The notes under the pieces are model-generated. The model saw nothing but the letters and a program-made list of their open reading frames with translations. It was not told the origin of the DNA and did not search any database. Below are positions 44,284-53,519 of a DNA stretch of 64,000 nucleotides, one piece after another. Source of the stretch: Microbacterium sp. CSI-V (lineage in GTDB: Bacteria > Actinomycetota > Actinomycetes > Actinomycetales > Microbacteriaceae); assembly GCF_001984105.1 (NCBI RefSeq), contig NZ_MTQM01000005.1:233988-297987 (forward strand). The letters are read 5' to 3'. The stretch's first letter is position 1, and every line of letters begins with the position of its first letter. The position numbers were made by a program, and so were the translations under genes.

Positions 44284-45770
44284 GGGTGATCGACGTCGCC
44301 ATAGTCGGCGCCGGTTTCGCGGGCCTCGCCATGGCCGGGGCCCTGCGGCGCGCCGGCCGCGACGACATCGTGGTGCTCGAACGCGCAGCCGACGTCGGCG
44401 GCACATGGCGCGACAACACCTACCCCGGTGTCGCGTGCGACGTGCCCGCGCACCTCTACAGCCTCGCCGCGCACCCCCACCCGCACTGGACGCGGACGTT
44501 CGCGCCGGGCGGCGAGATCCAGCAATATCTGCGCGAGGTCGCCGTGCGTGAGAACCTCGGCGACCGCTTGCGGCTGCGCACCCCGCTCCTCGGGGCGCGG
44601 TGGGATGCTGATGGCGCGCTCTGGCAGCTCGACACGGGCGCCGAGCCCCTCGCCGCCCGTTCCCTCGTGCTCGCCTGCGGACGCCTGACCGAGCCGTACG
44701 TCCCCGCGATCGACGGCCTCGAGTCGTTCTCCGGCCCCCTGTTCCACTCCGCGCGGTGGGACCACGACGTCGACCTCACGGGTAAACGCGTCGCCGTGGT
44801 GGGAACCGGCGCGAGCGCCGTGCAGCTCGTCCCCGAGCTCGCCCGCCGAGCCGCCCACGTGACGCTGTTCCAGCGCACGCCCGCGTGGATCGTCCCGCGC
44901 GGGGGCGGGGAGATCCCCCTCGCCGAGCGCGAGCGTCTCGCCGCGCACCCCGGCGATCTCGCGCGGTTGCGGGCCGACCTCTACGCCGAGGGCGAGCGGC
45001 GTTTCGCCTCCCGCTCGGGCGAGGCCGCGGCATCCGCCGCCGCCCGGAAGATCGCGCTCGACCACCTGCACGCCCAGGTCGCCGACCCCGCGCTGCGGGA
45101 AGCCCTCACACCCGACTACGCCTTCGGGTGCAAGCGCGTGCTGCTGTCCGACGCGTTCTATCCCGCCGTGGCCTCGGATGCCGTCACCCTCGAACCCACG
45201 GCCCTGGTCGCAGTAGAGGGCTCGGGGCTGACCGCCGCGAGCGGAGCGCGCCACGAGGCCGATGCGCTCGTGCTGGCGACCGGCTTCGCCTCGGCCCAGC
45301 AGCCCTACGCCGACCTCGTGCACGGCGAGGAGGGCACGCTGGCGGCGCACTGGTCCGACGGCATGACGTCGTTCGGGTCCACGGTCGTGGCCGGGTTCCC
45401 CAACCTGTTCGTACTGAACGGTCCCAACGCGAGCCTCGGTCACAACTCGGCCGTGCTCATGGCCGAGGAGCAGGCCGCCTACGTCGTCCGTGCGCTCTCC
45501 GAGCGCGACCGGCGCCCCGATCACGTGCTTCGGGTGCGCCCGGATGCCGAGGCGGCGTACACCGAGGAGATCGCCGCGGCCGCGGCATCCACCCCCTGGC
45601 TCACCGGCGGATGCCGCAACTGGTACGTCGACCCCCGATCGGGGCGTCTGACGCTGTTGTGGCCCGGCACGGTGCAGGCGTTCCATGAGCGACTCGTCGC
45701 CACCGACGGGTCGGAGTTCGAACCCGCGCACACCCCCGTGCGCGGTTGCGAGGTCGGAGGAGAGAAATGA
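44280..45770 (+). CDS. Flavin-containing/Baeyer-Villiger-type monooxygenase
   Basis: 496 residues from GTG 44280 (GTGA overlap with fbiC). FAD site IVGAGFAGLAMAGALRRAG; NADPH site VAVVGTGASAVQLVPELA; the BVMO-like fingerprint FSGPLFHSARW (FxGxxxHxxxW) lies between them; DALVLATGF is the ATG motif. Such enzymes insert oxygen into ketones or oxidise N or S atoms. Tight coupling to fbiC upstream and fgd downstream is striking and suggests a shared pathway. Substrate unknown. Confidence 0.87.
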   Translation: MRVIDVAIVGAGFAGLAMAGALRRAGRDDIVVLERAADVGGTWRDNTYPGVACDVPAHLYSLAAHPHPHWTRTFAPGGEIQQYLREVAVRENLGDRLRLRTPLLGARWDADGALWQLDTGAEPLAARSLVLACGRLTEPYVPAIDGLESFSGPLFHSARWDHDVDLTGKRVAVVGTGASAVQLVPELARRAAHVTLFQRTPAWIVPRGGGEIPLAERERLAAHPGDLARLRADLYAEGERRFASRSGEAAASAAARKIALDHLHAQVADPALREALTPDYAFGCKRVLLSDAFYPAVASDAVTLEPTALVAVEGSGLTAASGARHEADALVLATGFASAQQPYADLVHGEEGTLAAHWSDGMTSFGSTVVAGFPNLFVLNGPNASLGHNSAVLMAEEQAAYVVRALSERDRRPDHVLRVRPDAEAAYTEEIAAAAASTPWLTGGCRNWYVDPRSGRLTLLWPGTVQAFHERLVATDGSEFEPAHTPVRGCEVGGEK

Positions 45771-46777
45771 CCATTCCCTTGCGTTTCGGATACAAGGCCT
45801 CGAGCGAGCAGTTCGGGCCGAACGAGCTGCTCGACTTCAGCGTGCTGGCCGAGGAGGTCGGGTTCGACTCCGTCTTCCTCTCCGACCACCTGCAGCCGTG
45901 GCGGCACGAGGGCGGGCACGCCCCGAACGCCCTGCCCTGGCTCGGTGCGCTCGGTGCCCGCACGCAGCGCGTGATCCTCGGGACGTCGGTGCTGACCCCC
46001 ACGTTCCGCTATCACCCGGGCGTCATCGCGCAGGTGTTCGCGACGCTCGGCGTGATGTTCCCCGGACGCGTCGCGCTGGGCGTCGGCACCGGCGAGGCCC
46101 TCAACGAGGTCACCCTCGGCCTCGAGTGGCCCGAGCCGCCCGAGCGCTTCCAGCGCCTCAAAGAGGCGATCACGCTCATCGACAAGCTCTGGACCGAAGA
46201 CCGGGTCACCTTCGAGGGCACCTACTACTCGGTGAAGGATGCCACGATCTACGACCGCCCCGAACAGAAGGTGCCGATCTACATCGGCGCCTCGGGTCCC
46301 GCGGCGACGCGGCTCGCCGGACGCATCGCCGAGGGGTACATCACCACGAGCGGCAAGGACCCGGCTCTGTACACCGAGAAGCTGCTGCCCGCGCTCGACG
46401 AGGGTCTTGCCAAGGAGGGGCGCACGCGCGACGACATCGACACACTCATGGAGGTGAAGGTCTCGTACCACCCCGATCGCGAGACCGCGCTCGAGAAGAC
46501 GCGCTTCTGGGCACCGCTCGCGCTCTCGGCGGAAGAGAAGATGAGCGTGCACGACCCCCTCGAGATGGCGCGTCTCGCCGATGAACTGCCGATCGAGCGG
46601 GCGGCGTCCCGGTTCATCGTGTCGACCGACATCGACGAGCACGTCGAGCGCATCGCGCACTACGTCGACCTGGGCTTCCGTCACCTCGTGTTCCACGACC
46701 CGGGGCACGACCAGGAGGAGTTCCTGCGCACGTACGGCGCCGAGGTCCTGCCGCGGCTGCGGGCCCGGTTCAGCTGA
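45767..46777 (+). CDS. fgd: F420-dependent glucose-6-phosphate dehydrogenase (FGD-type LLM oxidoreductase)
   Basis: 336 residues, the same length as mycobacterial FGD1. RFGYKASSEQFGPNELLDF, SDHLQPWRHEGGHAPNALPW, GTSVLTPTFRYHPGVIAQ, GVGTGEALNEV, TSGKDPALYTEKLLPAL and RFWAPLALSAEEK follow FGD1 closely, including the His/Trp/Glu residues of the active site (SDHxQPW, GTGEA). It reduces F420 with glucose 6-phosphate. ATG 45767 overlaps the monooxygenase stop and has GGAGGAG upstream. The presence of an F420 user beside F420 genes implies that the cofactor is made. Confidence 0.9.
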   Translation: MTIPLRFGYKASSEQFGPNELLDFSVLAEEVGFDSVFLSDHLQPWRHEGGHAPNALPWLGALGARTQRVILGTSVLTPTFRYHPGVIAQVFATLGVMFPGRVALGVGTGEALNEVTLGLEWPEPPERFQRLKEAITLIDKLWTEDRVTFEGTYYSVKDATIYDRPEQKVPIYIGASGPAATRLAGRIAEGYITTSGKDPALYTEKLLPALDEGLAKEGRTRDDIDTLMEVKVSYHPDRETALEKTRFWAPLALSAEEKMSVHDPLEMARLADELPIERAASRFIVSTDIDEHVERIAHYVDLGFRHLVFHDPGHDQEEFLRTYGAEVLPRLRARFS

Positions 46778-46892
46778 GGCCTCGCGGACCCGCGTGCCGT
46801 GCTCCGGATGCTCTTCGTCTTCGCAGCACGATTCGCGGGCGCACCGCTACCCCCGGACGGAAATGTCCGGAGTCCGGCACACAATGGAGCCG

Positions 46893-47531
46893 ATGAGCAT
46901 TCCTGAGATCCGTGACGGCTGGACGATCGTCGTGCCGGTGAAGCCCGCTGCGCTCGGCAAGACGCGGTTGACCGCCGTGACCGCCGATCGCGAGGCCTTG
47001 GCGCGGGCGATCGCGCTCGACACGATCGCGGCCGTCGCCGCGACCCCGCGCGTGTCGCACGTGCTGGTGGTGACCGACGACGCCGAGGTGTCCGCGCTCG
47101 TGTCGCAGTGGCCCGCGGTCGACGTGATCGCCGAGGGCGACGTGCGCGGCCTCGATGCCGCCATCGCCCTGGGCGCCGACGCGGCGGGCCAGGGGGCGCC
47201 CCGCGCGGCGCTGCTGGGCGACGTCCCCGCGCTCACGCCGCAGGACCTCGACGCCGCACTGAAGCTCGCGGGCGAGGTCGAGCGGGGCCTGGTCCCGGAT
47301 GCCGAGGGCACCGGCTCCACCCTCGTCACCGCCCGCCCCGGCGCCGTGTGGGTCTCGGCCTTCGGCGCCGACTCCGCGGCCCGACACCGGCTCCTGGGGT
47401 GCACAGACCTCGCCGTTCCGCGGGGGTCGTCCCTCCGCCGCGACGTCGACACCGCCGCGCAGCTCGCCGAGGCCGTGGCCCTCGGCGTGGGCCCGCGGAC
47501 CGCGGCGGTACTGGCGGCCGCGGCGGCCTGA
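46893..47531 (+). CDS. cofC: Phosphoenolpyruvate/2-phospholactate guanylyltransferase
   Basis: 212 residues. WTIVVPVKPAALGKTRL is the nucleotide-binding start, followed by HVLVVTDDAEV, ALLGDVPALTPQDLD and GSTLVTARPG, as in CofC/FbiD. It activates the three-carbon acid with GTP for FbiA. ATG 46893 is chosen; ATG 46884 (MEPMSI) is possible. In actinobacteria the substrate is phosphoenolpyruvate, giving dehydro-F420-0; this is family knowledge. 115 nt separate it from fgd, so it may have its own promoter (CACAAT at 46880-46885). Confidence 0.88.
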   Translation: MSIPEIRDGWTIVVPVKPAALGKTRLTAVTADREALARAIALDTIAAVAATPRVSHVLVVTDDAEVSALVSQWPAVDVIAEGDVRGLDAAIALGADAAGQGAPRAALLGDVPALTPQDLDAALKLAGEVERGLVPDAEGTGSTLVTARPGAVWVSAFGADSAARHRLLGCTDLAVPRGSSLRRDVDTAAQLAEAVALGVGPRTAAVLAAAAA

Positions 47532-47610
47532 CGCGGCGTGGGGCGACACGCGCGACCCGACGTATTTCCGGCATCCGAGAACTTTTTCCGCGGATCGGAC
47601 AATACCCAGT

Positions 47611-48192
47611 GTGAGCACGAACGACGGCGACATCATCGTCCGGTCCTTGACCCACAGGGCGGCGTTCGCCGAGCTCTACGACCGCCACGAACGCATCGTC
47701 CACCGCTACGCCAGTCGCCGCCTCGGCTCCGCGCACGCGGAGGACATCACCTCCGAGACGTTCCTCGTCGCGTTCTCCCGCCGTTCGTCGTTCCTCGGGG
47801 GCGTCGACGCACGCCCGTGGCTCCTCGGCATCGCCACGGTGCTGATGCAGAAGCACACGCGCCTCGAGGCGCGAGCCTGGCGCGGCATGCAGGCCGCCGA
47901 CCTCGCACGCATCGACATCGACGACATCGCCGACGCCGACGAGCGCCTGGATGCCGACGGCCTCGCGACTCCGCTGGGCACCGCACTCGCCGACCTCTCA
48001 CGTGGCGACCGCGACGTGCTGCTCCTCCACACGTTCGGCGACCTCGACTACGCGGGGATCGCCGAGGCCCTCGGCATCCCGCTGGGGACCGTCCGCTCCC
48101 GCCTCAGCCGTGCACGACGCAGAGTGCGCGCGGCTCTCGCCCCGCACGTCCACCCGGCCCCGCGCCGAGAAAGAGAGACCTCGCATGGATGA
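47611..48192 (+). CDS. RNA polymerase sigma-70 factor, ECF-like
   Basis: 193 residues from GTG 47611. Region 2: AAFAELYDRHERIVHRYASRRLG and AEDITSETFLVAF. Region 4: LADLSRGDRDVLLLHTFGDLDYAGIAEALGIPLGTVRSRLSRAR is the sigma-4 helix-turn-helix, cited by its key stretch GIPLGTVRSRLSRAR. The stop lies 8 nt inside the next gene, whose product is a membrane-anchored protein of the kind that accompanies such sigma factors. The pair likely forms an envelope-signal switch. It interrupts the F420 genes without obvious relation to them. Confidence 0.88.
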   Translation: MSTNDGDIIVRSLTHRAAFAELYDRHERIVHRYASRRLGSAHAEDITSETFLVAFSRRSSFLGGVDARPWLLGIATVLMQKHTRLEARAWRGMQAADLARIDIDDIADADERLDADGLATPLGTALADLSRGDRDVLLLHTFGDLDYAGIAEALGIPLGTVRSRLSRARRRVRAALAPHVHPAPRRERETSHG

Positions 48193-49252
48193 CCTCGCCC
48201 TCCTCACCCGCCTCCGCGAGGACGTGCCCGACCGGTCCCCGGCCGACGTCGTGCGGGGCCGCGCCGCCCTGCTGCGCGCCATCGAGACACCTCCCGCCCG
48301 CCCGGCTCGCACGCGGCGTTCGTGGATCTGGATCGGCTCGGCGGCCGCGGCGACCTGCGGCCTCGCGGGTGCCCTCGTCGTCGCCGGCCTCCCCGGCACT
48401 CCCGGCAGCGCCGATCCGGCCGCCGCGGCGGTGCTGACCTCCGCCGCGACGGCGGCGCGCACCGTGACCGACCCGGTCGTGGGCCCGGGCCAGTACCTGC
48501 AGGTGCGGACGGATGCCGTGTACGGGGCGACCGGCACGACCGAAGCCGACGCCGAAGTGGCCCGGCGGGAACGCGATGGCAATGTGATCGCGGAGGACGT
48601 GACGTCGTACCTGGAAAGCCAGGTGGGCGCCGTCTGGGTGCCGTCCGACCGTGCCGGTGACTGGATCGAGGTCAGATGCGCTCGCATCCCGGTCCAGACC
48701 TTCGGTCCGCGCTCCGAGACGTTCGCGGCAGAGCAGGGAATCCTCGGTTCGGACATGCGCCAGGTGTTCCCGGGAGGCGCTACCGAGAGCGGGTACGCCC
48801 TCGGAATGCTCGACGACGCCCAGGCAGCGGCCCTCCCCCGCGACCCCGCCCAACTGCTGCAGGAGATCTACCGCCAGAACGGCAACGCCGGCCCGTCCCG
48901 CGATGGCGAGGCGCTCGTGTGGATCGCCGACCGCCTGCGCTCGGGCACTCTGTCTGCCGACATCCGCTCGCTGTTCTACGACACGGCGGCGTTGATCCCC
49001 GGCGTCACCATCACGGAGGAGCAGGCCACGCTGAACGGCCGCACGGGCACGGCGATCGGCCGCGACGAGGAGAACAACGGCTTCCGCCAGGACATCATCA
49101 TCGACCCCACGACCGGTGCCTTCATCGGTGAGCGCGAGGTACTGCTGCGCCCCAGCGCCGACATGCCGGCCGGCACCGCCATCGGCTCGACGTCGGTGAC
49201 GACGACGGTCGTGGACGCCGTACCCGAGGGAACCTCGCTGTGCGCGGCGTGA
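48185..49252 (+). CDS. CU044_5270 family membrane-anchored protein, sigma-factor partner
   Basis: 355 residues. A short cytoplasmic N terminus (LLTRLREDVPDRSPADVVRGRAALLRAIE, about 1-40) resembles the start of CU044_5270 proteins. One membrane helix ([23 protein letters not shown]) leads to a large external domain with VVGPGQYLQVRTDAVY and DPAQLLQEIYRQ. Encoded directly behind an ECF-type sigma gene with 8-nt overlap, it may act as an anti-sigma or surface sensor. No zinc-binding anti-sigma motif (HxxxCxxC) is seen. Confidence 0.75.
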   Translation: MDDLALLTRLREDVPDRSPADVVRGRAALLRAIETPPARPARTRRSWIWIGSAAAATCGLAGALVVAGLPGTPGSADPAAAAVLTSAATAARTVTDPVVGPGQYLQVRTDAVYGATGTTEADAEVARRERDGNVIAEDVTSYLESQVGAVWVPSDRAGDWIEVRCARIPVQTFGPRSETFAAEQGILGSDMRQVFPGGATESGYALGMLDDAQAAALPRDPAQLLQEIYRQNGNAGPSRDGEALVWIADRLRSGTLSADIRSLFYDTAALIPGVTITEEQATLNGRTGTAIGRDEENNGFRQDIIIDPTTGAFIGEREVLLRPSADMPAGTAIGSTSVTTTVVDAVPEGTSLCAA

Positions 49253-49310
49253 CCGGGTGCGGCCCCGCCGACCTCGTGCTTCCGCCGACGCGGAGCGTGA
49301 CCGTGTCCGC

Positions 49311-50276
49311 CTACGCCCCCAGCGCCACCTCGGCGATCGCCGCCGACGCCTCCTCGTCGCGCATCCACAGCGGCGCGACCACCGCGCGGATCCCCGCCGA
49401 CTCCACCTCGGGAGCCGCGGCGGCATCCTCCTCGGCGAGCAGCCAGGCGTCCAGCAGACCCTCGGCCGACCGCGCGCCGTAGTGCCGGGCGACGGCCGCG
49501 GCAGACGTCTCGACGCCGATCGCCGTCAGGCACACGTCGGCCATCCCGCGCACGACCCGGCCACCGATGATCGGTGACACACCGACCACCCGCGCCGAGG
49601 TCGCACGAAGCGCCTCCCGGATGCCGGGAACCGCGAGGATCGGGCCGATCGACACGACCGGGTTCGACGGGGCCAGCAGCACCACGTCGGCCTGCGCGAT
49701 CGCCTCGACGACGCCCGGGGCGGGGCTGGCATCCACGATTCCGGGGTTCTCGAACCGCGTCGGAGTCAGAGCGGCGCGGTAGCGCGTCCACCACTCCTGG
49801 AAGTGCAGACGCCGCCCGTCCTCGACGTGCACGTGCGTGTCGACCTCGCTGTCGGTCATCGGAAGCAGATGGATGCCGAGCGGCCACCGCTGCGCCATCC
49901 GAGCGAGGACCTCGGTCGGGGTGAGGCCCTCGCGCAGCCATCCGGTGCGCGCGAGGTGCGTCCCGAGGTCGAGGTCGCCGAGCGTGAACCACGGCCACCC
50001 GGCGCCCCACGCCTGCAGCTCTTCGTTCACCCGCTCGGTGTCGCCCGCGCGACCCCAGCCGCGAACGGTGTCATTGACTCCGGCGAGCGCGTACGTGATC
50101 GAGTCGACGTCGGGCTGGAGCCTCACGCCCGAGAGCCACAGGTCGTCGCCGGTGTTGACGACGACGGTCGCCTCGGGCGCCCCGAGCCGCCGCAGAGCGG
50201 CGCGGACGCCGAGGGTGAACTTCGATCCGCCGACACCGCCGGCGAGCACGACGACGCGGGGCTGAGGATTCGGCAT
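49311..50276 (-). CDS. fbiA: 2-phospho-L-lactate transferase / enolpyruvyl transferase
   Basis: 321 residues (CofD/FbiA). VVVLAGGVGGSKFTLGVRAAL, VVVNTGDDLWLSGVRLQPDVD, DTVRGWGRAGDT, FTLGDLDLGTHLAR, VLLAPSNPVVSIGPILAVPG and GVSPIIGG are all family motifs. It transfers the guanylyl-activated three-carbon acid made by CofC to FO, giving (dehydro)F420-0. The gene runs opposite to the other F420 genes and converges on the sigma-partner gene. fbiB, which adds glutamates, is not in the window. Confidence 0.92.
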   Translation of the reverse strand: MPNPQPRVVVLAGGVGGSKFTLGVRAALRRLGAPEATVVVNTGDDLWLSGVRLQPDVDSITYALAGVNDTVRGWGRAGDTERVNEELQAWGAGWPWFTLGDLDLGTHLARTGWLREGLTPTEVLARMAQRWPLGIHLLPMTDSEVDTHVHVEDGRRLHFQEWWTRYRAALTPTRFENPGIVDASPAPGVVEAIAQADVVLLAPSNPVVSIGPILAVPGIREALRATSARVVGVSPIIGGRVVRGMADVCLTAIGVETSAAAVARHYGARSAEGLLDAWLLAEEDAAAAPEVESAGIRAVVAPLWMRDEEASAAIAEVALGA

Positions 50277-50314
50277 CCGTCCAGTCTTCCACCGCGGCGG
50301 GGCGGCGCGATGCG

Positions 50315-50791
50315 TCAGGCGCCGCCGAGTGCGGACCACACCGCGCGGGCACCGCTGTCGCCCACGAGCACGAGGTCGACGGTCGTGCCGATCGCCACCG
50401 CGACGGCGACGACGGCGATGACGGCCGTGATGATCCGCGCACCGCCGATGGGGCGGTCAGCGCGCCGAGCGCGCCACCAGAACCACGCCCACTGCCCGAC
50501 AGCGACCACGATCAGGAAGAACGCCCAGATCACGGGACCGTTGCCCATCTCGGTGTGCGCCTCGACGAGCGCTGTTTCCGGCACCTGCCGTTCAAGCGCC
50601 TCGCCCGCCTCCTTCGCCAGCAGCGCGAACCCGCCGCCGACGATCGCGACGATCGGGGTCAGGATGCCGAGCCGCCGACGCGCCGCCGGCCAGACGCTGC
50701 CGACGATGAGCATGAGCGCCGCGAGGGGCAGCAGCACGACGACGCCGTGGACGAGGAGGGGGTGAAGCGGGAGGCCCGCGAACTGCCACAT
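50315..50791 (-). CDS. DUF2231 membrane protein
   Basis: 158 residues. FAGLPLHPLLVHGVVVLLPLAAL is the DUF2231 signature: four membrane helices with two conserved histidines in the first. A heme or redox role has been suggested for relatives; nothing here proves it. It starts 5' of fbiA by 38 nt on the same strand. Confidence 0.85.
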   Translation of the reverse strand: MWQFAGLPLHPLLVHGVVVLLPLAALMLIVGSVWPAARRRLGILTPIVAIVGGGFALLAKEAGEALERQVPETALVEAHTEMGNGPVIWAFFLIVVAVGQWAWFWWRARRADRPIGGARIITAVIAVVAVAVAIGTTVDLVLVGDSGARAVWSALGGA

Positions 50792-50902
50792 GCGCCGATC
50801 ACAGCACATCCGCGGCATCCGGGTCCAGGCAGGCCATGCTGCCCTTCCTCCGTGGCAGAATCCGGCGGCGCGCATGCGGCACGGTGCGCGGCGATTCTGC
50901 CT

Positions 50903-50969
50903 GCATAAACGCGATCCACGCGCATAAACAGGTGCACACCGCGTTTCTGCGCGCCGATCGTGTTTATGC
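50903..50969. repeat. Palindromic intergenic repeat, copy 2 (GCATAAAC family)
   Basis: CTGCATAAAC (50901-50910) and GTTTATGCAG (50962-50971) are perfect inverted ends. The interior repeats the copy at 4513-4578: ACGCGCATAAACA, then CACCGCGTTT, then GCCGATCG. It sits in the 263-nt spacer between hemL and the DUF2231 gene, the only other content of which is ordinary GC-rich sequence. Confidence 0.8.
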
Positions 50970-51054
50970 AGGGCTGCACCAGGGGCCGCCGCCCCGGCAC
51001 ACGCAGCCCCGACGCCGCGCCCCGCAACAGCGCGAACGGCCCCGCCCGCCCCGC

Positions 51055-52395
51055 CTACTGCGCGAGCAGCGTCGGGTCCGCCGCCCCGGCCGCGGCACGC
51101 GCGGCGCCGGGCAGCGCCTCGAGCACGCGCTCGAGCGCGGAGTCGTCGTGGGCGGCGGTGAGGAACCACGCCTCGAACACGCTCGGCGGCAGCGAGATAC
51201 CGGCATCCAGCATCGCGTGGAAGAAGGGGGCGTAGCGCCACGACTGCTGCGTCAGCGCCGTGGCGTAGTCGCGCGGCACCTCGGGGAGGAACGCGACGCC
51301 GAACAGGGAACCGGCACGCGGAACGGCGTGCACGACGCCCTCTGCGGTCAGGGCGTCGTCGAGGGCATCGGCGATGCGGGATGCCGACGCGTCGACCGCG
51401 GCGTACACCTCGGGCGTCGCGAGCCGCAGCGTCGCCAGGCCCGCGGCGACCGACAGCGGGTTCCCCGACAGCGTGCCCGCCTGGTACACCGGGCCGAGGG
51501 GCGCGAGCTGGTCCATGACGTCGGCGCGGCCACCGAGGGCGGCGAGTGGCATCCCTCCGCCGACGACCTTGCCGAACGTGAGGATGTCGGGCAGGTACGT
51601 CTCTCCGTGGGAAGCCTGCAGGCCCCAGAATCCGGCGGGATGCACGCGGAATCCGGTGAGCACCTCGTCCATGATGAGCAGCGCGCCGTGACTGTGCGCG
51701 ATGTCGGCGAGGGCCGCGTTGAAGCCGGGCAGCGGCGGGACGACACCCATGTTCGCGGATGCCGCCTCGACGATGATCGCGGCGATGTTCTCGCCGTGCA
51801 CCGCGAACGCCTCGCGCACCGCGTCGAGGTCGTTGTAGGGCAGCACGAGCGTCTGCGCGGCGATCGGCGCCGGCACACCGGCGGAGCCGGGGAGCGCGAG
51901 CGTCGCGACGCCCGACCCGGCGGCCGCCAGCAGCCCGTCGGAGTGCCCGTGGTAGTGGCCGGCGAACTTGATCAGCAGGTCGCGGCCGGTCGCGCCGCGC
52001 GCGAGACGGATCGCCGTCATCGTCGCCTCGGTGCCCGTCGACACGAGGCGCACCTTCTCGACGGGCGCCAGATCCCCGACGCGCACGCGGTGGGCGATCA
52101 GGTCGGCGAGCTCCACCTCGGCTCCGGTCGGCGCGCCGAAGGACAGCCCCCTGGATGCCGCCGACTGCACGGCCCCGACCACCTCGGGGTGCGCGTGGCC
52201 GAGGAGCGCCGGGCCCCACGAGGCGACGAGGTCGACGTATTCGCGGCCCGTGGCATCCGTGATCCGGGCGCCCGCGGCGGACTGCACGAACCGCGGCGTC
52301 CCGCCGACGGATCCGTACGCCCGGACGGGGGAGTTCACGCCGCCCGGAATGACGTCCTTCGCGCGCGCGAACCACCGTTCGTTGAGGTCAGTCAT
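51055..52395 (-). CDS. hemL: Glutamate-1-semialdehyde 2,1-aminomutase
   Basis: 446 residues. [21 protein letters not shown] is the GSAM start, [17 protein letters not shown] the phosphate cup, [10 protein letters not shown] the PLP-contact Asp, and [11 protein letters not shown] holds the Schiff-base lysine. It makes 5-aminolevulinate from glutamate semialdehyde produced by HemA. ATG 52395 is used (ATG 52404 possible). It is separated from hemB upstream by 140 nt containing a strong hairpin. Confidence 0.95.
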   Translation of the reverse strand: MTDLNERWFARAKDVIPGGVNSPVRAYGSVGGTPRFVQSAAGARITDATGREYVDLVASWGPALLGHAHPEVVGAVQSAASRGLSFGAPTGAEVELADLIAHRVRVGDLAPVEKVRLVSTGTEATMTAIRLARGATGRDLLIKFAGHYHGHSDGLLAAAGSGVATLALPGSAGVPAPIAAQTLVLPYNDLDAVREAFAVHGENIAAIIVEAASANMGVVPPLPGFNAALADIAHSHGALLIMDEVLTGFRVHPAGFWGLQASHGETYLPDILTFGKVVGGGMPLAALGGRADVMDQLAPLGPVYQAGTLSGNPLSVAAGLATLRLATPEVYAAVDASASRIADALDDALTAEGVVHAVPRAGSLFGVAFLPEVPRDYATALTQQSWRYAPFFHAMLDAGISLPPSVFEAWFLTAAHDDSALERVLEALPGAARAAAGAADPTLLAQ

Positions 52396-52424
52396 GTCTT
52401 CCATTCTCCCGTCCCTACGTGCGC

Positions 52425-52480
52425 GAGTCGCCAAGATTTGTCGCCAACAGGGCGGCCGAAGCGACAAATTCTGGCGACTC
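52425..52480. repeat. Hyphenated palindrome between hemB and hemL
   Basis: GAGTCGCCAAGATTTGTCGC (52425-52444) pairs with GCGACAAATTCTGGCGACTC (52461-52480): 18 of 20 positions are complementary around a 16-nt loop. It lies in the transcribed spacer of the hem genes and could attenuate or protect the mRNA. Confidence 0.75.
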
Positions 52481-52535
52481 ACGCCACCGCGCGGGACGCG
52501 CGGGCGCACAGCAACCACGCGGGCGGAACGCGGGG

Positions 52536-53519
52536 TTACAGGTCGGCGCGCAGCCAGTGCGCGGCCTCGAGGGCCCAGTACGTCAGGATCGCATCGGCGC
52601 CGGCGCGACGGATGCCGAGCAGGCTCTCGAGCACGGCTCCGCGGCGGTCGATCCAACCGTGGGCCGCGGCAGCCTCAACCATCGCGTACTCGCCCGACAC
52701 CTGGTACGCCCACACCGGCACGTCGACGGCCGCGCGGACGTCGGCGAGCACGTCGAGGTACGGCAGCGCCGGCTTGACCATCACGACGTCGGCGCCCTCC
52801 TCGACATCGAGCAGCGCTTCGCGCACGCCCTCGCGTCCGTTGCCGGGGTCGAGCTGGTACGAGCGGCGGTCGCCCTTCAGCTGCGAGTCCACGGCCTCGC
52901 GGAACGGACCGTAGAACGCCCCCGCGTACTTCGCGGAGTACGCCAGGATCAGCGTGTCGGTGAAACCCTCGGCATCCAGCGCCTGACGCACCGCGCCGAC
53001 CTGGCCGTCCATCATCCCGGAGAGGCCCAGCATCGCCGAGCCCGCCCGTGCCTGCGCGAGACCCATCGCGGTGTACCGCTCGAGGGTCGCGTCGTTGTCG
53101 ACGGTGCCGTCGGCGCTCAGCACGCCGCAGTGCCCATGGTCGGTGAACTCGTCGAGGCACAGATCGGTCTGCACGACCAGGGCGTCGCCGACCTCGGAGA
53201 TCACCGTCTCGGTCGCGACGTTCAGGATGCCGTTCGGGTCGTCGGCGCCGGACCCGACCGCGTCGCGGTGCTCGGGGACGCCGAAGAGCATGACACCGCC
53301 GATGCGGGCCGCCGCGGCCTCGGCGACGACCCGCCGCACCGAGTCGAGCGAGTGCTGCACGACGCCCGGCATCGAACCGATGGGAACCTGCTCGCTGATG
53401 CCCTCGCGGACGAACAGCGGCAGAACCAACTGCGACGGCACGAGATGCGTCTCGCGGGCGAGGCGTCGGATGGCGGGGGTGCGGCGCAGGCGCCGCGGGC
53501 GGTACTCGGGGAAGCTCAT
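52536..53519 (-). CDS. hemB: Porphobilinogen synthase (5-aminolevulinate dehydratase)
   Basis: 327 residues. The zinc-type cysteines are present in [16 protein letters not shown]; the two Schiff-base lysines are in [14 protein letters not shown] and [29 protein letters not shown] is the usual N terminus. It condenses two 5-aminolevulinates to porphobilinogen. ATG 53519 overlaps the hemD stop (ATGA). Confidence 0.96.
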   Translation of the reverse strand: MSFPEYRPRRLRRTPAIRRLARETHLVPSQLVLPLFVREGISEQVPIGSMPGVVQHSLDSVRRVVAEAAAARIGGVMLFGVPEHRDAVGSGADDPNGILNVATETVISEVGDALVVQTDLCLDEFTDHGHCGVLSADGTVDNDATLERYTAMGLAQARAGSAMLGLSGMMDGQVGAVRQALDAEGFTDTLILAYSAKYAGAFYGPFREAVDSQLKGDRRSYQLDPGNGREGVREALLDVEEGADVVMVKPALPYLDVLADVRAAVDVPVWAYQVSGEYAMVEAAAAHGWIDRRGAVLESLLGIRRAGADAILTYWALEAAHWLRADL

